A stretch of 63,109 nt of DNA from Sphingopyxis sp. HIX (GTDB lineage: Bacteria; Pseudomonadota; Alphaproteobacteria; Sphingomonadales; Sphingomonadaceae): positions 1 through 63,109 of the forward strand of contig NZ_LNSB01000032.1 in NCBI RefSeq assembly GCF_001468285.1. Direction: 5' to 3'. Made by a program: the position numbers and the translations under genes. The notes under the pieces are model-generated. The model was not told the origin of the DNA. It saw only the letters and a program-made list of their open reading frames with translations, and made no database searches. Positions 16,075 to 25,085 of the stretch are shown one piece after another; positions within the stretch are counted from its first letter, which is position 1; the number at the start of each line of letters is the position of its first letter.

Positions 16075-17574
16075 GTGAGCGACAACCCGCCCTTCCGCAT
16101 CGTCATACTCGGCGGCGGGACGGCGGGGTGGATGACCGCGTGCCTGTTCGCGAAGCAATGGGCGGGGCGCGCAAGCGTCACCGTGATCGAATCGCCCGAG
16201 ATCGGCATCATCGGCGTCGGCGAAGGTTCGACGCCGCAGCTCAAAGCCTTTTTCGACACGCTCGGCATCGCCGAAAGCGACTGGATGCCCGCGTGCGACG
16301 CGACCTACAAGATCGGCATCGGGTTCGAGGGCTGGGGCGGCGCCGGCGCGCCGGGCTATTTCCATCCCTTTCCGGCGCCGCTCGACGTCCATAGCCAGCC
16401 GGCCTTCGTCCATAATGCGGCGCTGCGCCGCGGCGGCGTCGACGTGCCCGCGCACCCCGACGCCTTCTATCTCGCGCCGCGGCTCGCAGCGGCGGGGCAG
16501 GGGCCGCACCCGGCGGAGAATTTCCCCTTCGAGCTGAGCTACGGCTATCATTTCGACGCCTACAAGGTCGGCGCGTACCTGCGCGACCATGCGGCCGGGC
16601 TCGGCGTCGCGCATCGGCCGCGCAAGGTCGAACATGTGCGCGTCGGCAACGAAGGCCTGGTCGAGGCGCTGCTCCTCGACGATGGCGAAGCGGTCGAAGG
16701 CGACTTCTTCGTCGACTGCTCGGGCTTTCGCGCGCTGATCGCCGAGCAAGCGCTGGGCGCGAAATTCCTGCCCTTCGCGGACAATCTCTTCAACGACCGC
16801 GCGGTGGTGATGCCGACGCCGCACCGCGAAAACACACCGCTGCCGGTCGCCACGGGCAGCAGCGCGATGGCGGCCGGGTGGTGCTGGACGATCCCGCTGA
16901 CCACGCGTGTCGGCAACGGCTATGTCTTTTCGAGCCGCTATCTCGATGCCGACGCCGCCGAGGCCGAACTCCGCACCGCGCTCGGCGTCGGCGACGAGGT
17001 CGTCGCGCGGCACCTCCCGATGAAGGTCGGGCGCCTCGCCGAGAGCTGGACGGGCAATTGCCTCGCGATGGGGCTCGCGCAGGGCTTCGTCGAGCCGCTC
17101 GAAGCCACCGCGCTGCACATCGTCATCGCCACCGCGCAGGAATTTATCGCGGCGTTCGAAAGCGGCGGCTTCACCCCGCAGCACCGCGTGGTGTTCAATC
17201 AGCGCATCGCCGCGCGCTACGAGGGCATCCGCGACTATATCGTCGCGCATTATCGCATGAACCGGCGCGCCGACGCCGGCGACTATTGGCGCGACGCCGC
17301 GGCGATGGAGGCGCTGTCCGACGACCTCAAGGCGATGATCACCGCCTGGTTCACCCGCGGCGACATCGACGCGGTGATCGCCGAGCGCGGCATCGGCACC
17401 TATTATGGCAGCATCAGCTGGCACTGCCTGTTCGCGGGTTATGGCGTCTTCCCCGATGCGGCGCGGATGCGCGCGGCGGCGGCGGGCGACGGCGCGGCGG
17501 ACATGGCGATGATCGGCGATTTCCTGCGGCGCGCGGCGCTCAACTTCGGCGAGCACCGGCCGCCGGCCCGATAG
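16075..17574 (+). CDS. flavin-dependent tryptophan-halogenase family protein (second copy)
   Basis: This is a 499-residue paralogue of the halogenase at 9049-10548. It has GGGTAGWM at 13-20, GVGEGSTPQ at 48-56 (Gly-Ser replaces Ala at the GEAT position), Lys79 in DATYKIGIGF at the catalytic-lysine position, W269-C-W271-T-I-P274 (WxWxIP) and FVEPLEATALH. It starts with GTG 11 bases after the GH97 stop and ends the plus-strand glucan operon. The two copies are clearly divergent in sequence, so they may act on different substrates or as partners. Similar genes are known beside TonB receptors in related bacteria. The halogenation substrate is unknown. Confidence 0.84.
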   Translation: MSDNPPFRIVILGGGTAGWMTACLFAKQWAGRASVTVIESPEIGIIGVGEGSTPQLKAFFDTLGIAESDWMPACDATYKIGIGFEGWGGAGAPGYFHPFPAPLDVHSQPAFVHNAALRRGGVDVPAHPDAFYLAPRLAAAGQGPHPAENFPFELSYGYHFDAYKVGAYLRDHAAGLGVAHRPRKVEHVRVGNEGLVEALLLDDGEAVEGDFFVDCSGFRALIAEQALGAKFLPFADNLFNDRAVVMPTPHRENTPLPVATGSSAMAAGWCWTIPLTTRVGNGYVFSSRYLDADAAEAELRTALGVGDEVVARHLPMKVGRLAESWTGNCLAMGLAQGFVEPLEATALHIVIATAQEFIAAFESGGFTPQHRVVFNQRIAARYEGIRDYIVAHYRMNRRADAGDYWRDAAAMEALSDDLKAMITAWFTRGDIDAVIAERGIGTYYGSISWHCLFAGYGVFPDAARMRAAAAGDGAADMAMIGDFLRRAALNFGEHRPPAR

Positions 17575-17577
17575 GAA

Positions 17578-17623
17578 TGGCGGCCCGTAGCTGAGGGAAG
17601 CCAAGCTCAGCTACGGGCCGCCA
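17578..17623 (+). terminator. long perfect hairpin at the end of the glucan operon
   Basis: TGGCGGCCCGTAGCTGAG (17578-17595) and its exact reverse complement (17606-17623) form an 18-bp stem with a 10-nt loop, starting four bases after the halogenase stop codon. No T-run follows, so it may protect the mRNA 3' end or act with Rho rather than as a standard intrinsic terminator. A second small hairpin (CTCTAC/GTAGAG) lies just downstream. Confidence 0.6.
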
Positions 17624-17744
17624 CAGTATCTCTACTGCTTTGGTAGAGTGACAGCGGGTATCGATTCTGGCTAGATGCGAGTCGTTCGAAACGGCGCGGC
17701 AAATACTCGCTTCGTCGCCAGATTTATCGAGTCAGTTCAGGCCC

Positions 17745-18443
17745 ATGACCAACACCGGTCTCATCATCCGCCATGTGCCGCACGAGGGAATTGCGGGTTT
17801 CCGCGAACCGATCGAGGCCGCGGGCTACAGGCTCGACCGCATCGATGTCGGCGATCCGGATTTCGGCGCGCTCGACCTCGGCGCGCCCGACCTGCTGATC
17901 ATGATGGGCGGCCCGATGGGGGTCTACGAGCAGGCCGAGCATCCGTGGATCGCCTGCCAGCTCCGCCGCCTCGCGCGCCGGCTCGAGGCGGGGCGGCCGA
18001 CGCTCGGCGTCTGCTTCGGCGCGCAGATGATCGCCGCCGCGCTCGGCGCGTCCGTCTATCCGGGCCCCGCGAAGGAGGTCGGCTTCGACGCGTTGACGAT
18101 CCTCGATCCCGCATCCCCGCTCGGCCATCTCGCCGAGGTGCCGGTGCTCCACTGGCACGGCGACACCTTCGACCTGCCCGCCGACGTCGAGCTGCTTGCA
18201 TCGAGCGCGGCCTATCCGCACCAGGCCTTCCGCCGCGGACCCAACATCCTCGCGCTGCAATTCCACGCCGAAATGGGCCTCGACCCGCGCTTCGACCATT
18301 GGGTCGACCAATGGCCCGAGGCGCTCGCCGAGGTCGGCAGTTCGCCGGAGACGATGCGCGCCGACCACGCGCGGCTGGGCCCGGGCGCGGTCGCGGCGGG
18401 ACGGCGGATGATCGCGCAGTGGCTGGAGGAGTTGGCGGGGTAG
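17745..18443 (+). CDS. class I glutamine amidotransferase (GATase1) family protein
   Basis: This is a stand-alone GATase1 domain of 232 residues related to the glutaminase half of GMP synthase. The nucleophile elbow GVCFGAQ places Cys90, and LQFHAEM provides His174 and Glu176, completing the triad; MMGGPMGVYE (53-62) is the oxyanion strand. Proteins of this kind release ammonia from glutamine or act as gamma-glutamyl hydrolases. No synthase partner is adjacent, so the acceptor is unknown. TCAGG precedes the ATG. The upstream 170 bases contain two hairpins only. Confidence 0.85.
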   Translation: MTNTGLIIRHVPHEGIAGFREPIEAAGYRLDRIDVGDPDFGALDLGAPDLLIMMGGPMGVYEQAEHPWIACQLRRLARRLEAGRPTLGVCFGAQMIAAALGASVYPGPAKEVGFDALTILDPASPLGHLAEVPVLHWHGDTFDLPADVELLASSAAYPHQAFRRGPNILALQFHAEMGLDPRFDHWVDQWPEALAEVGSSPETMRADHARLGPGAVAAGRRMIAQWLEELAG

Positions 18444-18456
18444 GGGGTGGCGCCCT

Positions 18457-18612
18457 TTCTTAATCCTCCCTGTCGCGAAGCGATGGGGAGGGGGACCATG
18501 CGAAGCATGGTGGAGGGGCGGCGGCCTAACGCAGAGGTTTCGCTCATCGACCCCTCCACCACCCTTCGGGTGGTCCCCCTCCCCACGGCTGCGCCGCAGG
18601 GAGGATTAAGAA
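18457..18612. repeat. composite palindromic repeat element, AATCCTCCC family
   Basis: This 156-base element is bounded by a 16-bp perfect terminal inverted repeat (TTCTTAATCCTCCCTG and complement). Inside are further palindromes (ATGCGAAGCAT; ACCACCCTTCGGGTGGT) and the CCCTCCACCA/TGGAGGGG motif. Relatives lie at 20051-20193, 26048-26192 and, as a half-copy, 33474-33540. It has no coding capacity and looks like a non-autonomous mobile or REP-like sequence. Confidence 0.85.
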
Positions 18613-18662
18613 GGTCCGCCTCCCGCTAGCAAACAGCCCCACGCACCATCGTTTACGCCACC

Positions 18663-18697
18663 TTTACCAGTGTTGTTGCATGACATTTACCAATGTT
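18663..18697. promoter_or_regulatory. tandem 12-mer TTTACCARTGTT upstream of the PAS gene
   Basis: TTTACCAGTGTT (18663-18674) and TTTACCAATGTT (18686-18697) are direct repeats 23 bases apart, about two helical turns, ending 15 bases before the PAS-protein start. The spacing suggests a protein-binding site or overlapping promoter elements. No known regulator could be assigned. Confidence 0.4.
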
Positions 18698-18712
18698 TGC
18701 GACTGGGGATAA

Positions 18713-20041
18713 ATGATGGACAGCATGCGCGGACTGCTTTCGGGCAGCCACGGCCAGGACGATGGTGCGATCGATTCGCCGCCCTCCGTCGGGGTCGACG
18801 AACGGCGGATGCAGGTGCGCGCCTATAATTATTGGGCGTCGCTGCTGTCCGACCGCGCCTATCCCTCGGTCGAGGATCTCGACCTCGACCATCTCGACGA
18901 TTTCGGCCCCTTTTCGGTGCTGCTCGATTTCACCGCCGGGATCGAGAATCCCGGCCTGTCCTTCCTCGGCGACAAATTGCGCGCCGAATCGCAGATCGAC
19001 GAGGATGTCCAATATATCCGCGAGGTCCCGGGCCGCTCTTTGCTGTCGCGGCTGACCGACCATTATCTCCAGATCATCGCCAACCGCGCGCCGATCGGCT
19101 TCGAGGCCGAATTCGTCAACGATCGCGGCGTGACGATCATGTACCGCGGCATATTGCTGCCCTTCTCGTCCGACGACGACACGATCGACTTCATCATGGG
19201 GGTGATCAACTGGAAGGAAGCCGCGCCCGCCGCGCAGGAAGAGGAATTGCAGCTGTCGGTCGAACAGGCGCTGCGCACCGCCGCGCCGCTGACCGCGCCC
19301 GTGCCGGTGTGGGCCGACGGCCCCGACAGCGAACATATCGACGACGAACCCGCGCCGGGCTTCGGCGCCTTTGCCGATGTCGACGCTGCGCTGGTGCTGC
19401 CGGTCGAGGACGGGCTCGACGCCGGTGCCGAACTTGGCGCGGGGGCCGCGCTCGCCGACTGGCTGGCGCTGGCGCGCGACACCGCCGAACGCGCGCTCGC
19501 CGCCGACAGCCGCAGCCGCAGCGCGCTGTACCAGGCGGTCGGCCAGGCATGGGATTTCGCGCTCGCCGCCGAGGAAGCGCCGCAAGAATTTGCCGAACTG
19601 CTCGCCGACGCGGGCCTGAAGGCGCAGGAACGTGCGCCGATGACGCCGCTGGTCAAGCTGGTGTTCGGCGCCAATTACGACAAGACGCGCGTCGCCGAAT
19701 ATGCCTGCGTGCTCGGCCATGCGCGCGAAGAAGGCGTCGGGCGCGGCGACCTCGCGCGCTATCTCGACGCCTATCCGGGCGGGCTCAAGGGACTGGTCAA
19801 GGACGAGCGCGCGAAGCGCAAACCCGCGGGCGCGGCGAAGGCGAAGCGCGACCCGGTGTTCGACACGCTGCGCGCGGCGCAGCCCGCCGTGATCCTCGAG
19901 CATGACGCCGGCGAGGCCGAATTCGTCGTGCTGATCGCCAAGGCGATGCCCGGCGGCCACATCGGCATCGTCGCCAAGGCCGACGACGACGACGCGCTGC
20001 TGGCGAAGCTGGCGCGCAAGGCGGTGGTGATTACGTCGTAG
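18713..20041 (+). CDS. PAS-like sensor protein of unknown function
   Basis: This is a 442-residue soluble protein. Residues about 35-170 resemble the PAS-like fold seen in alphaproteobacterial regulators (YNYWASLLSDRAYPSVEDLD and LLSRLTDHYLQIIANRAPIG, ending in a beta-rich GVTIMYRGILLPFSSD). The middle is acidic and low-complexity (about 170-235), and the C-terminal half is helical and Ala-rich, with no domain I can name. No kinase, HTH or GGDEF motif is visible, so the output is unknown. Two adjacent ATGs could serve as start; GGGG lies 5-8 bases upstream. It is flanked by AATCCTCCC repeat elements on both sides and has no operon partner. Confidence 0.75.
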   Translation: MMDSMRGLLSGSHGQDDGAIDSPPSVGVDERRMQVRAYNYWASLLSDRAYPSVEDLDLDHLDDFGPFSVLLDFTAGIENPGLSFLGDKLRAESQIDEDVQYIREVPGRSLLSRLTDHYLQIIANRAPIGFEAEFVNDRGVTIMYRGILLPFSSDDDTIDFIMGVINWKEAAPAAQEEELQLSVEQALRTAAPLTAPVPVWADGPDSEHIDDEPAPGFGAFADVDAALVLPVEDGLDAGAELGAGAALADWLALARDTAERALAADSRSRSALYQAVGQAWDFALAAEEAPQEFAELLADAGLKAQERAPMTPLVKLVFGANYDKTRVAEYACVLGHAREEGVGRGDLARYLDAYPGGLKGLVKDERAKRKPAGAAKAKRDPVFDTLRAAQPAVILEHDAGEAEFVVLIAKAMPGGHIGIVAKADDDDALLAKLARKAVVITS

Positions 20042-20050
20042 GATTTCGTT

Positions 20051-20193
20051 CAAGATCCTCCCCACGCGAAGCGATGGGGAGGTGGCAGCGCGAAGCGCTG
20101 ACGGAGGGGTAATAACGCTGACGCAAAACCCCTCCACCACCGCCTGCGGCGGCGGTCCCCCTCCCCAACGCTTCGCGATGGGGAGGATCTTTG
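20051..20193. repeat. composite palindromic repeat element, second copy of the AATCCTCCC family
   Basis: The left end CAAGATCCTCCCCA and right end TGGGGAGGATCTTTG are inverted copies (one base length difference). Internal ACCCCTCCACCA and a GCGAAGCGAT/ATCGCGAAGC pair match the layout of the element at 18457-18612, although the internal sequence differs. It begins ten bases after the PAS gene stop. Confidence 0.8.
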
Positions 20194-20194
20194 C

Positions 20195-20232
20195 GCAACA
20201 GACAAACCAAAAATTGAAATATATTTACGCGG
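20195..20232 (+). promoter_or_regulatory. AT-rich stretch, candidate promoter region of the glutamate dehydrogenase gene
   Basis: The run CAAAAATTGAAATATATTT is exceptionally A/T-rich for this DNA and lies about 120 bases before the dehydrogenase start. TTGAAA and TATATT are present, but no pair has correct -35/-10 spacing, so exact boxes are not claimed. The remaining 20233-20341 is GC-rich leader in which I see nothing else. Confidence 0.3.
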
Positions 20233-20341
20233 CCCCCGCACGGGGGGTTGAGCCGCGCGCGCGACAGGCGCATAGGGGCGGGCAGCGAACGGGCCAGCCA
20301 CCCCCCGGCACAGGCCCGCCTCAGTGGGAAGCCTGAACCCT

Positions 20342-23300
20342 ATGCCCCAGAAGATTGCCGAAACCGCCGAAGCCGACCATGAGGCCGCGGCGCCCGCCCC
20401 CGTTCCCGCGAAGATTTCCAAGGCCTATCAGGCCGCGCTGAAGGACAGCGCGCTGCCCGGCGAGGGCGACGACCTCGACGCCGCGGCGCTCAAGGATGCG
20501 GGCGAATTCGCCGCGCGCGCCTCGCTCGGCCGCACCCCGGGCACCCCGTCGCTGCTGCTCGAGCCGATGGCCGCCGACGGCACCGACCGCCGCATGCGCC
20601 TCGCGGTGGTCAACGACGACATGCCCTTCCTCGTCGATTCGGTGTCGCAGATCGTCGGCGCGCAGGGGCTGGTGATCCACCGCATCCTGCACCCCGTGGT
20701 CGCCGCGACGCGCGACGCCAAGGGCGCGCTGACCGGTGCCGCCGCCGCGACCCCGGGCTGCGAAGGCCGCGAATCGGTGATCTATATGGAGCTCGAGCGC
20801 GGCGACGCGCGCGCGCGCCGGCGCCTGCTCGACGGGCTCGAAGGCGCGCTCGCCGACGTGCGCGCCGCGGTCGCCGACTGGAAGGCGATGCGCGCCGCGA
20901 TGCTCGCCGACGCCGCGATGCGCGTCGAGGGCGAGGGCGCCGAACTGCTCCGCTGGTTCGAGGGCGGCGCGATGACCCAGCTCGGCCACGAATGGCGCGC
21001 GCGCAGCGGCGACGTCGAACAGCCGCTGGGGATCAGCGCGTCGAGCAGCGGGCAACTCCTGTCGCCCAACGCGCTCGAAGCCGCCTTCGCCTGGTTCGAC
21101 GGCGGCGGGCATTCGCCGCTGCTGATCAAGTCGAACCGGCTGTCGGCGGTGCACCGCCGCGTGCTCCTCGACCTCGTCATCGTGCCCGAGATGAAGGGCA
21201 AGACCGTCGAGAAGCTCTCGATCCACGCCGGCCTCTGGACCAGCGCGGCGCTATCGACCCCGCCCGCCAAGGTCCCGATGCTGCGCGCGCAGCTCGACGC
21301 GCTGATGGCGAAATTCGGCTTCGATCCGACGGGCCACGCCGGCAAGGCGCTGGCGCATGCGCTGACCGCGCTGCCGCACGACCTGCTCATCGCCTTCGAC
21401 GCGGCGTCGCTCGAGGACCTCGTCCTCACCTCGATGTCGATCACCGACCGGCCGCGGCCGAAGCTGGTGATGGTGCGCAGCGCGCTCGGCCGCCACCTCT
21501 TCGCCTTCGTCTGGCTGCCGCGCGACGAGGTGTCGACCGGGCGTCGTATCGCGGTCGAGGCGATGCTCGTGCGCGAGGCGCGCGCGGGCGTGATCGGCTG
21601 GACGATGGTGCTCGAGGACGGCGGCGCGGCGCTCCTGCGCTACACGCTCGACCTCCGCAGCGGCGGGGTGGTCCCCGACGCCGACAAGCTCAACGCCCAG
21701 CTCGAACAGATGGTGCGCGGCTGGCAGCCCGAGGTCGAGGCGGCGCTCGCCAAGCGCGGCGACCCGGGGCGTGCCGCGGCGCTGGCGTCGCGCTTCGCGC
21801 CGCTCTTCCCGGCGAACTACCGCAACCTCTACGATCCCGAGGAGGCCGCGCGCGATATCCTGCGGCTGCGCGACCTCGACGCCGACAAGCCGCGCAGCGT
21901 GCGGCTGGCGAAGAAGAGCCTCGACGGCGACGACCGGCTGCGGCTCAAGGTCTATAGCGCCGTCGGCCCGCTCGCCTTGTCCGACGTCGTCCCTGCGCTC
22001 GAACATTTCGGTTTCGAGGTGCTCGAGGAAATCCCGACCGCGCTGAATCCCGCGCGCGCGCCCGGCAGCCTGCCCGAAGAGGGCGAAGCCGAGCTGCCCG
22101 TGGTCATCCACGACTTCACGCTCCGCGTCCCCGCCAACGTCGACGAGACCGCGCTGTTGCCGCATGTCGAGACGATCGAAAATGCGATCGCTGCGGTGCT
22201 CGACGGCAAGGCCGAGAACGACGCCTTCAACGAGCTGGTGATCGTCACCCAGACCGACCCGCAGGCGATCGTCTGGCTGCGCGCCTGGTTCCGCTACATG
22301 CGCCAGGGCGGGTCGAGCTATGGCATGGACACGGTCGTCGCGGCGTTGCGCCACGCGCCCGACCTGACCGCGGCGCTGGTCGAGCGCTTCTGCGCGCTCC
22401 ACGATCCCGCGAAGCACGACGCCGACCGCGCGGCCTTCCTCGATGCCGAGATCCAGGCGGGTTTCGCCGCGATCAAGTCGATCGACGACGACCGCATCCT
22501 CCGCCTCTTCCACGCGGTGATCGGCGCGACCCTGCGCACCAACGCCTTCGCCCCCGCGGCGAAGGAAGCGCTGGCGTTCAAGATCGATTCGAGCCTCGTC
22601 CCGGGCCTGCCCAAGCCTTTGCCCTGGCGCGAGGTGTGGGTCTATTCGCCGCGCGTCGAGGGCGTCCACCTGCGCGCCGGCCCGGTCGCGCGCGGCGGGC
22701 TGCGCTGGTCCGACCGCCGCGACGACTTCCGCACCGAAATCCTCGGGCTGATGAAGGCGCAGCGCGTCAAGAACGCCGTCATCGTGCCGACCGGCGCGAA
22801 GGGCGGCTTCTATCCCAAGGCTTTGCCCGACGTGGCGCTCGACCGCGATGCGTGGTTTGCGGAAGGGACCGAATGCTACCGCATCTTCATCCGCTCCTTG
22901 CTGTCGATCACCGACAATCTCGTGGGCGGCAAGGTCGTGCATCCGAAGGGCGTGGTGATCCACGACGGCGACGATCCCTATTTCGTCGTCGCCGCCGACA
23001 AGGGTACCGCGACCTTCTCCGACGTCGCCAATGCGCTCGCGATGGAGCGCGACTTCTGGCTGGGCGATGCGTTCGCGAGCGGCGGGTCGAAAGGCTATGA
23101 CCACAAGGCGATGGGCATCACCGCCAAGGGCGCGTGGATCTCGGTCCAGCGCCACTTCGCCGAACTGGGCGTCGACGTCCAGACCGACACGATCCGCGTC
23201 GTCGGCTGCGGCGACATGTCGGGCGACGTGTTCGGCAACGGCATGCTGCTGTCGAAGGCGATCAAGCTCGTCGCGGCGTTCGACCACCGCCATATCTTCC

Positions 23301-25069
23301 TCGACCCCGACCCCGATCCGGCGAAGAGCTGGAAGGAACGCGACCGCATGTTCGCGCTGCCGCGGTCGAGCTGGGCCGACTACGACGCCAAGCTGATCTC
23401 GAAGGGTGGCGGCATCTTCCCGCGCAGCCAGAAGAGCATCGCGCTGACCCCCGAGGTGCAGGCCGCGCTCGGCCTGTCGCAGGCGGAGATCGACCCCGGC
23501 TCCTTGATCTCGGCGATCCTGAAGGCGCCCGCCGACCTCCTCTGGTTCGGCGGCATCGGCACCTATGTGAAGGCCGCGAGCCAGAACAATGCCGAGGTCG
23601 GCGACCCCGCCAACGACGCGCTGCGCATCGATGCCGAGGATCTGCGCGTCAAGGCGGTCGGCGAGGGCGCGAACCTCGGCGTCACGCAGGCCGCGCGCAT
23701 CGCCTTCTCGGCGCATGGCGGGCGGATCAACACCGACTTCATCGACAATTCGGCGGGCGTCGACTGCTCGGACAATGAGGTCAATATCAAGATCGCGCTC
23801 AACCGCGAGATGGCCGAAGGCCGCCTGTCGCAGGACGACCGCGACGCGCTGCTCGTGCGGATGACCGACAATGTGTCGGCGCTGGTGCTCGAGGATAATC
23901 GGCTCCAGGCGCTCGCGCTGTCGATCGCCGAAAAGGGCGGCTCGGCGGCGGTGCCTTCGCTGGTGCGCGTGATGGAGACCTTCGAGGCCGCGGGCCGGCT
24001 CGACCGCAAGGTCGAGGGGCTGGCCGCGAACGACGAGCTCCTGCGCCGCTCGGCCGAGGGGCGTGGGCTCACGCGGCCCGAACTCGCGGTGCTGCTGTCG
24101 ACCGCCAAGCTCGCGCTGCAGGATGCGATCGAGCATAGCGATCTTGCCGACGATCCAGCCTTGGCGAGCGACCTCGCGGCGGCGTTCCCGGTCGAGATGC
24201 AGCGCGATTTCGCGGCTGCGATCGCCGATCACCAGCTGCGCCGCGAGATCATCGCGACCAAGCTCGCGAACCGCATCGTCAACCGCATGGGCGTCGTCCA
24301 TCCCTTCGAACTCGTCGAGGAGGAAGGCTGTTCGCTGGGCGACGTCGCCGCGGCCTTCGTCGCGGTCGAGCGCCTGCTCGGCATGCACGACATCTGGATG
24401 TCGCTCGACACCGCGAAGATCGACGAGGCGATCCGCCTGTCGCTGTTCAGCCAGGCGGCGTCGGCGATGGCCTCGCAGATCGCCGACCTCCTGCGCGCGG
24501 CGCCGGGCAGCACGCATCCGGGCCCGCTCGTCGCGCGGCTCGAACCCGGGGTCGACCGCCTGATGGCGGGGGTCGACGGGCTCTTGAGCCCCTCGGTCAA
24601 GCGCCAGTGGGACATGCTGAGCCAGCAATTGCTCGACGCGGGCGCGCCCGAGGCGCTGGCCTCGTCGGTCGTCCGCCTGTTCAAGACCGACGGCGCGATC
24701 GGCATCGTCGACCTCGCCGAACGGCGCGGCGACGACGAGATCGCGGTGACGCACGCCTTCACCCATTTGGGAGAAGCCCTGGGGCTCGACTGGGCGCAGA
24801 CGCTGGCGGCGCATATGAGCCCCGCCGATCCGTGGGAACGCCTGCTGGTCAACAGCCTCGCGCGCGATTTCCAGCAGATGCGGCTGACCTTCCTCGCCGG
24901 CCTGCCCGCGGGCGACCTCGACGCGGCGGTGACCAAGTGGCTCGCCGACAACGGCCCGCGCGTCGCGCAATTCCGCGCCACGGTCGACCGCGCGCGGACG
25001 ATCCCGAACCCGAACGGCGCGATGCTCTCGCATATCGCCGGACAAGCGCGCGGGCTGCTGGGGCGGTAA
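20342..25069 (+). CDS. gdhB: NAD-dependent glutamate dehydrogenase, large (L-180) type
   Basis: The enzyme oxidises L-glutamate to 2-oxoglutarate and ammonia with NAD+, feeding amino-acid carbon into the TCA cycle. The 1,575-residue length is that of the 180-kDa class known from Pseudomonas, Caulobacter and Streptomyces. The N-terminal half carries the ACT-like regulatory segments typical of the class. The catalytic core is in the second half: GLRWSDRRDDFRTEILGLMK, then PTGAKGGFYPK near residues 814-824 with the catalytic lysine, and GDAFASGGSKGYDHK near 905-920. The nucleotide-binding part follows (FGGIGTYVKA, GEGANLGVTQAAR). The ATG at 20342 was preferred to a GTG six codons upstream because GGGAAG is properly placed for it. 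It appears monocistronic. Confidence 0.95.
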   Translation: MPQKIAETAEADHEAAAPAPVPAKISKAYQAALKDSALPGEGDDLDAAALKDAGEFAARASLGRTPGTPSLLLEPMAADGTDRRMRLAVVNDDMPFLVDSVSQIVGAQGLVIHRILHPVVAATRDAKGALTGAAAATPGCEGRESVIYMELERGDARARRRLLDGLEGALADVRAAVADWKAMRAAMLADAAMRVEGEGAELLRWFEGGAMTQLGHEWRARSGDVEQPLGISASSSGQLLSPNALEAAFAWFDGGGHSPLLIKSNRLSAVHRRVLLDLVIVPEMKGKTVEKLSIHAGLWTSAALSTPPAKVPMLRAQLDALMAKFGFDPTGHAGKALAHALTALPHDLLIAFDAASLEDLVLTSMSITDRPRPKLVMVRSALGRHLFAFVWLPRDEVSTGRRIAVEAMLVREARAGVIGWTMVLEDGGAALLRYTLDLRSGGVVPDADKLNAQLEQMVRGWQPEVEAALAKRGDPGRAAALASRFAPLFPANYRNLYDPEEAARDILRLRDLDADKPRSVRLAKKSLDGDDRLRLKVYSAVGPLALSDVVPALEHFGFEVLEEIPTALNPARAPGSLPEEGEAELPVVIHDFTLRVPANVDETALLPHVETIENAIAAVLDGKAENDAFNELVIVTQTDPQAIVWLRAWFRYMRQGGSSYGMDTVVAALRHAPDLTAALVERFCALHDPAKHDADRAAFLDAEIQAGFAAIKSIDDDRILRLFHAVIGATLRTNAFAPAAKEALAFKIDSSLVPGLPKPLPWREVWVYSPRVEGVHLRAGPVARGGLRWSDRRDDFRTEILGLMKAQRVKNAVIVPTGAKGGFYPKALPDVALDRDAWFAEGTECYRIFIRSLLSITDNLVGGKVVHPKGVVIHDGDDPYFVVAADKGTATFSDVANALAMERDFWLGDAFASGGSKGYDHKAMGITAKGAWISVQRHFAELGVDVQTDTIRVVGCGDMSGDVFGNGMLLSKAIKLVAAFDHRHIFLDPDPDPAKSWKERDRMFALPRSSWADYDAKLISKGGGIFPRSQKSIALTPEVQAALGLSQAEIDPGSLISAILKAPADLLWFGGIGTYVKAASQNNAEVGDPANDALRIDAEDLRVKAVGEGANLGVTQAARIAFSAHGGRINTDFIDNSAGVDCSDNEVNIKIALNREMAEGRLSQDDRDALLVRMTDNVSALVLEDNRLQALALSIAEKGGSAAVPSLVRVMETFEAAGRLDRKVEGLAANDELLRRSAEGRGLTRPELAVLLSTAKLALQDAIEHSDLADDPALASDLAAAFPVEMQRDFAAAIADHQLRREIIATKLANRIVNRMGVVHPFELVEEEGCSLGDVAAAFVAVERLLGMHDIWMSLDTAKIDEAIRLSLFSQAASAMASQIADLLRAAPGSTHPGPLVARLEPGVDRLMAGVDGLLSPSVKRQWDMLSQQLLDAGAPEALASSVVRLFKTDGAIGIVDLAERRGDDEIAVTHAFTHLGEALGLDWAQTLAAHMSPADPWERLLVNSLARDFQQMRLTFLAGLPAGDLDAAVTKWLADNGPRVAQFRATVDRARTIPNPNGAMLSHIAGQARGLLGR

Positions 25070-25085
25070 TCGGCGACGCCGCGGG

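Noticed and set aside
21251..25045. 1,264-codon open frame opposite the glutamate dehydrogenase gene
   Set aside because: It is a by-product of GC-rich codon use on the other strand. Its translation is low-complexity Arg/Ala/Asp-rich, has no family motif, and lies wholly inside a firmly identified gene.
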